In this document: one piece after another, positions 14,190-17,068 of the stretch
Numbering within the stretch: the stretch's first letter is position 1
Layout: each line of letters opens with the position of its first letter
Source of the DNA: Chitinophagaceae bacterium
GTDB taxonomy: Bacteria > Bacteroidota > Bacteroidia > Chitinophagales > Chitinophagaceae
Assembly: GCA_013205585.1 (NCBI GenBank)
Contig: JABMML010000090.1
Coordinates: 1 to 17,068 of the forward strand
Reading direction: 5' to 3'
DNA length: 17,068 bases
Program-made: the position numbers and the translations under genes
Notes under the pieces: generated by a model
What the model was told of the DNA's origin: nothing
Databases searched by the model: none
Seen by the model: only the letters and a program-made list of their open reading frames with translations

Positions 14190-15551
14190 CTAGTGCTTAT
14201 GATTATTCAGCATATCGGCGAATTTCTCCGCTTCTATGGCTTCATCCTTGGCTTCCACTTCAGACTCGATGGCAGTGAATAATTTGTCTGTACTTATTCT
14301 TTGATAACTATCTTCTACAAATTTTCTGTCCTGCATCATTCTCACTGCGTAGTCTTCTAACCATTTATCGTTGTCCCCTAAGGCACCCATTTGTGGTCCC
14401 ATATAACTCATCAATTGTTGCTTAGCAAAGTTTTTTAAATCTTCTGCTACAACTTCAATTTTATGATCTAATGTTAATTGGCTATTAATTAAAGTCCATT
14501 TTAATTGGTCTTGGAATACTGGATATTCTTTTTCTGTTTCTTCTTCTGTTCTTTGTTTTTCTCCACCTTTTTGTAACCAACGTTTTAAGAAGGCCACTGG
14601 AAATTCCATTTTAGTTTGATCAATTAAGCCATGATAAATTTGATCATGAATTTGATTCTTGGCTTGCTGCTCATAATAACCTTCAATATCTTTTTTGATA
14701 GCTGCTCTAAATGCTTCTTCTGTTTGGATGGCTTCATTAGGGTAGGTGGCTAAAAATAATGTTTCATCCAATGCAGCTTTTTCTACTAAGCCCACTTTAG
14801 TGATTAGTATTTTAAAATATTTATCGGCATCACTTTTTGAAATACCTAAATCACCTACAATAATCTCTAATTCCTTATCCTCAAAGGCTTTGCTCAATTG
14901 GATCACCACTGTGTCATCCTTTTTCTTACCCATGAATTGCTTTCTTGCTTTCTGGGCAAAATATTTTACTAGTAAAGAATTATCTTTTACTATACCGCCT
15001 TCAATTTCGTTACCGTCTTTATCTGTTTCAGTAAAATTAATGTTAATTACATTCTCGTCTGACTCCACCATTTCAGGGTCGGTCATTTTACCATTACGCG
15101 TTTGAATTCTTTCCACTTCGTTTTGAATCATTTCATCGGTTACTTTTACTTTGTAACGTTTTACTTTAATGTCTTTTACATTTAATGAAAAAGCGGGTTT
15201 TAATCCTACTTCAAAAGCAAAATCATAATTAGTAGGTGTATTCACATCTAAAGGAATCATTTGCGTATCTATTGGAAGTGGTTGCGCAAAAATTTCTAAT
15301 TTTTCATTGCTGATATAATGATTCAATTCTGCTTCTACTTTTTTAAGTACTTCGTCAGAAAAAACAGACTGCCCATACATTTTTTTAATTAAGCCAGCGG
15401 GCACCATGCCCTTTCGAAAGCCAGGGATATTGGCAGTTTTAGCATGCTTTTTTAAACTTGTTTCAAAACTAGGGTAGTAGTCCTCTTTAGTGAGGGTGAC
15501 CGTAAGTTTGTCATTTAGAAGGCCAATGTTCTCTCTTTTTATACTTGCCAT
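14190..15551 (-). CDS. tig: Trigger factor
   Basis: 453 residues. Ribosome-associated chaperone that meets nascent chains at the tunnel exit. The N-terminal ribosome-docking signature is clear: NIPGFRKGMVPAGLIKKMYG (41-60), with the GFRKG core at 44-48. The middle part (about 150-250) corresponds to the FKBP-like domain but is poorly conserved (ININFTETDKDGNEIEGG), as is usual for trigger factors of this phylum, so prolyl isomerase activity may be weak or absent. The rest (about 255-440) is the helical substrate-cradling domain, and the end is His/Asn-rich. The gene order tig, clpP, clpX is conserved in many bacteria. An exact -7 box lies 40 bases upstream. Confidence 0.93.
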   Translation of the reverse strand: MASIKRENIGLLNDKLTVTLTKEDYYPSFETSLKKHAKTANIPGFRKGMVPAGLIKKMYGQSVFSDEVLKKVEAELNHYISNEKLEIFAQPLPIDTQMIPLDVNTPTNYDFAFEVGLKPAFSLNVKDIKVKRYKVKVTDEMIQNEVERIQTRNGKMTDPEMVESDENVININFTETDKDGNEIEGGIVKDNSLLVKYFAQKARKQFMGKKKDDTVVIQLSKAFEDKELEIIVGDLGISKSDADKYFKILITKVGLVEKAALDETLFLATYPNEAIQTEEAFRAAIKKDIEGYYEQQAKNQIHDQIYHGLIDQTKMEFPVAFLKRWLQKGGEKQRTEEETEKEYPVFQDQLKWTLINSQLTLDHKIEVVAEDLKNFAKQQLMSYMGPQMGALGDNDKWLEDYAVRMMQDRKFVEDSYQRISTDKLFTAIESEVEAKDEAIEAEKFADMLNNHKH

Positions 15552-15591
15552 TTGTATTATTTTTCTATTAAATTCTAAGGTTTAAGGGGGG

Positions 15592-15599
15592 CAAAGGTA
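15592..15599 (-). promoter_or_regulatory. Candidate -7 box for tig
   Basis: On the minus strand TACCTTTG matches TAnnTTTG exactly and predicts a leader of about 35 bases before the tig ATG at 15551. It lies downstream of the tRNA terminator, so tig has its own start. A -33 TTG is not clear; CTG is found near the expected distance. Confidence 0.5.
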
Positions 15600-15631
15600 A
15601 GTTTTTGCACCTATAAAACAGCCATTTATAT

Positions 15632-15667
15632 AAAAAAAAGCCCCCCGAATGCTCGAGGGGCTTTTTT
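15632..15667 (-). terminator. Rho-independent terminator of tRNA-Leu
   Basis: The hairpin core is 15640-15661. On the minus strand GCCCCTCGA pairs with TCGGGGGGC around a GCAT loop, nine pairs including one G-U. It is followed by eight T. Read on the plus strand the same position is a C-A mismatch, which favours minus-strand use. The hairpin begins 12 bases after the tRNA CCA end and separates the tRNA from tig. Confidence 0.8.
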
Positions 15668-15672
15668 CTTTT

Positions 15673-15757
15673 TGGTGCGGATGGAGGGGGTCGAACCCAC
15701 ATGCCTCGCGGCGCTAGATCCTAAGTCTAGTGCGTCTGCCAATTTCGCCACATCCGC
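15673..15757 (-). tRNA. tRNA-Leu (anticodon UAG)
   Basis: 85 bases including an encoded CCA (15675-15673). The acceptor stem GCGGATG/CATCCGC is perfect. The anticodon stem CTAGA/TCTAG encloses CTTAGGA, giving anticodon UAG for CUN leucine codons. A long variable arm with a GCC/GGC stem marks it as class II, as expected for Leu. The T arm reads GTGGG-TTCGACC-CCCTC, so the second pair is a U-U mismatch. Discriminator base is A, the normal leucine identity. Confidence 0.95.
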
Positions 15758-15813
15758 TTAGGGGTTGCAAACTTAATTTATTTTTTATTACGAATCTTCA
15801 ATTTTTGGAAAGC

Positions 15814-16284
15814 CTATGGAATCATGGCCAGAATCTTCTCTAAATAAACTTGGTCCACTGTATCAAAATCTGCTAATTCGCTGCTATCTACATCTAAAAC
15901 ACCGACGATTTTACCTTCTTTAAAAACAGGAAGCACAATCTCCGATTTCGAACTACTACTGCAAGCAATATGGCCAGGAAATTTTTCTACATCGGCTACT
16001 ATAATAGTAGCTTCTTTTTCCCAACTTGTTCCGCAAACACCTCTGCCTTTTTTTATTCTTGTGCAGGCAACAGGTCCTTGAAAAGGTCCAAGCACTAATT
16101 CGTCCTCAATGATCCAATAAAAGCCAACCCATAACCAATTAAATTGTTCTTTTAAGGCAGCAGCAATATTGCCAAGGTTGGCAACCAAATTTGTTTCACC
16201 GCTTAATAAACCTTGTATTTGTGGCAGCAATGATTCGTACTGTGTTTTTTTATCTCCTCTGGTAATGGTTAAATCTTCGGCCAT
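15814..16284 (-). CDS. msrC: Free methionine-(R)-sulfoxide reductase (GAF-domain fRMsr)
   Basis: 156 residues, a single GAF domain. It reduces free methionine-(R)-sulfoxide in the cytoplasm using thioredoxin, repairing oxidative damage. The three redox cysteines are present: Cys74 (GPVACTRI), Cys84 (GRGVCGTSW) and Cys108 (PGHIACSSSSKSEIVLP). Their spacing of 10 and 24 residues equals that of E. coli Cys84, Cys94 and Cys118. LWVGFYW (51-57) and VGVLDVDS (127-134) are also family-typical. The usual ACDS after the third Cys reads ACSS. The gene is probably transcribed on its own or with the upstream flippase gene; the 100-base gap between them holds a tetranucleotide repeat. Its stop lies 56 bases upstream of the tRNA 5' end. 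Confidence 0.94.
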   Translation of the reverse strand: MAEDLTITRGDKKTQYESLLPQIQGLLSGETNLVANLGNIAAALKEQFNWLWVGFYWIIEDELVLGPFQGPVACTRIKKGRGVCGTSWEKEATIIVADVEKFPGHIACSSSSKSEIVLPVFKEGKIVGVLDVDSSELADFDTVDQVYLEKILAMIP

Positions 16285-16296
16285 AAAAGCGATTAT

Positions 16297-16354
16297 TTTA
16301 TTTATTGAGTTAGTTAGTTGATTAATTAATTAGTTAGTTGGTTGGTTGGTTTGA
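16297..16354. repeat. Degenerate TRRT tetranucleotide repeat upstream of msrC
   Basis: The core 16311-16350 is ten perfect tetramers of the form T-purine-purine-T on the plus strand: TAGT twice, TGAT, TAAT twice, TAGT twice, TGGT three times. Flanks (TTTATTTATTGAGT and TTGA) continue the period loosely. It lies 27-66 bases upstream of the msrC ATG, in the likely leader or promoter. The variation between units suggests an ageing microsatellite. Confidence 0.8.
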
Positions 16355-16384
16355 TCCTTAGTTATAAAACTTAGTACTGTTTTC

Positions 16385-17068
16385 TTATGCTATTGCTTCT
16401 GTCTTTGTTTGTAATAATGATTTTAATTCTTTCTTTTCTATGCTGGCCACAAAAACAATAAAACTAATGAGTTCAAAACTTGCGATGCTAAGTCGAATGG
16501 TATTATTTTTCGTCATCCATTCTACTAATAAATAAATACCATAAAGTAATAATGTAATTACAAAATAGGCGATTAGTTTTTTAGTGGCATAAGGAATAGG
16601 ATATACTTTTTGCCCCCATTTATAACTTACATACATCATGGTTCCATAGCAAACTAAAGTGGCCCATGCACTGGCCATATAACTAAAATAAGGAATGGCA
16701 ATAAAGTTAATAGTTATAGTAATAACCGCGCCAAGTAAGGTAATCCAAGCGCCTGCCATGGTTTTATTGCTAAGCTTATACCAAATACTTAAATTATAAT
16801 AAACACCTAAAAATATATTCGCTATTAATAAAATAGGCACTACGCGGAGTCCCACGTACATGGCGGGATTACGAATAAATTCTTTCCAAATATCTAAATA
16901 TAAAACCACCATTAAAAACATAATACATAATGTAATGACAAAAAACTTCATCACCCTTGCATAGGTTTTTGGGGCATTATCTTCTTCGGATTGTTTGAAG
17001 AAAAAAGGTTCGGCACCCATGCGAAAAGCTTGTACTGAAATAGTAATTAAAATAGATAATTTATAACA
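16385..17068 (-). CDS. Polysaccharide/oligosaccharide flippase-like membrane protein, C-terminal part
   Basis: Runs off the right edge: the frame is open to 17068, and the residues before the Met at 17020 (YKLSILITISVQAFR) continue naturally into MGAEPFFF, so that Met is internal. 227 residues are visible. After Q-A-F-R-M-G-A-E-P-F-F-F, a motif of the MATE-like polysaccharide-transport family, come six hydrophobic segments (examples: MKFFVITLCIMFLMVVLYL; VPILLIANIFLGVYY; LIAYFVITLLLYGIYLLVEW) separated by short charged loops, and a soluble tail KKELKSLLQTKTEAIA. These proteins move lipid-linked oligosaccharides across the inner membrane. Substrate unknown. The gene ends 100 bases before msrC. 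Confidence 0.82.
   Translation of the reverse strand, partial: CYKLSILITISVQAFRMGAEPFFFKQSEEDNAPKTYARVMKFFVITLCIMFLMVVLYLDIWKEFIRNPAMYVGLRVVPILLIANIFLGVYYNLSIWYKLSNKTMAGAWITLLGAVITITINFIAIPYFSYMASAWATLVCYGTMMYVSYKWGQKVYPIPYATKKLIAYFVITLLLYGIYLLVEWMTKNNTIRLSIASFELISFIVFVASIEKKELKSLLQTKTEAIA

Noticed and set aside
17018..17020. ATG at 17020 as the start of the flippase gene
   Set aside because: The frame is open to the window edge and the preceding residues continue the family sequence (VQAFRMGAEPFFF), so this Met is internal.
1..17068. Mobile element, CRISPR, toxin-antitoxin or defence island
   Set aside because: Every sizeable frame is accounted for by housekeeping genes; I saw no transposase, integrase, spaced direct repeats or paired small toxin-like genes.

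Overview
The window looks like core chromosome of an AT-rich member of the Bacteroidota, probably Chitinophagales/Chitinophagaceae-like. The taxonomic call is inference from three things. LpxC and FabZ are fused in one 470-residue protein, the lpxD, lpxC-fabZ, lpxA order is the Bacteroidota one, and several genes are preceded by TAnnTTTG-type -7 boxes, most often TACCTTT[A/G]. Strong Shine-Dalgarno sequences are mostly absent. I see no phage, integrase, transposase, CRISPR array or defence island.

Layout, left to right. (1) 1-2236, minus: a Cu(+)-type P-type ATPase followed by the first codons of a RecQ helicase that runs off the left edge. (2) 2334-3972, plus: tsaE and an alanine dehydrogenase gene. 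(3) 9177-3969, minus: HD-domain phosphohydrolase, lpxD, lpxC-fabZ, lpxA and a lone ABC ATPase. This is an outer-membrane lipid A initiation operon with two accessory proteins. (4) 9296-11240, plus: a 97-residue conserved-looking protein of unknown role, a PhnP-like metallo-beta-lactamase-fold phosphodiesterase and a membrane-anchored helix-hairpin-helix protein. (5) 15551-11261, minus: trigger factor, two different ClpP paralogues, ClpX and a 49-residue protein. This is a nascent-chain folding and degradation module. (6) 15757-15640, minus: tRNA-Leu(UAG) with its terminator. (7) 17068-15814, minus: the C-terminal part of a polysaccharide flippase that runs off the right edge, then free methionine-(R)-sulfoxide reductase, separated by a degenerate tetranucleotide repeat.

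How the genes work together: the lpx genes supply the first acylation, deacetylation and second acylation steps of lipid A, with FabZ tied to the same 3-hydroxyacyl-ACP pool. The tig-clpP-clpP-clpX block handles protein quality control. The remaining genes are housekeeping: tRNA modification, copper export, alanine oxidation and methionine sulfoxide repair.

I do not find a convincing new multi-gene system. The points most worth a second look are small. A 22-base stretch upstream of lpxC-fabZ is, as I recall it, identical to the phage T7 gene 10 leader. There are two divergent ClpPs in one operon. Alanine dehydrogenase has an Asp in place of the middle glycine of its nucleotide-binding motif. 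A 16-base perfect palindrome abuts the ald start. A TRRT microsatellite sits in the msrC leader. A 49-residue gene lies behind clpX.
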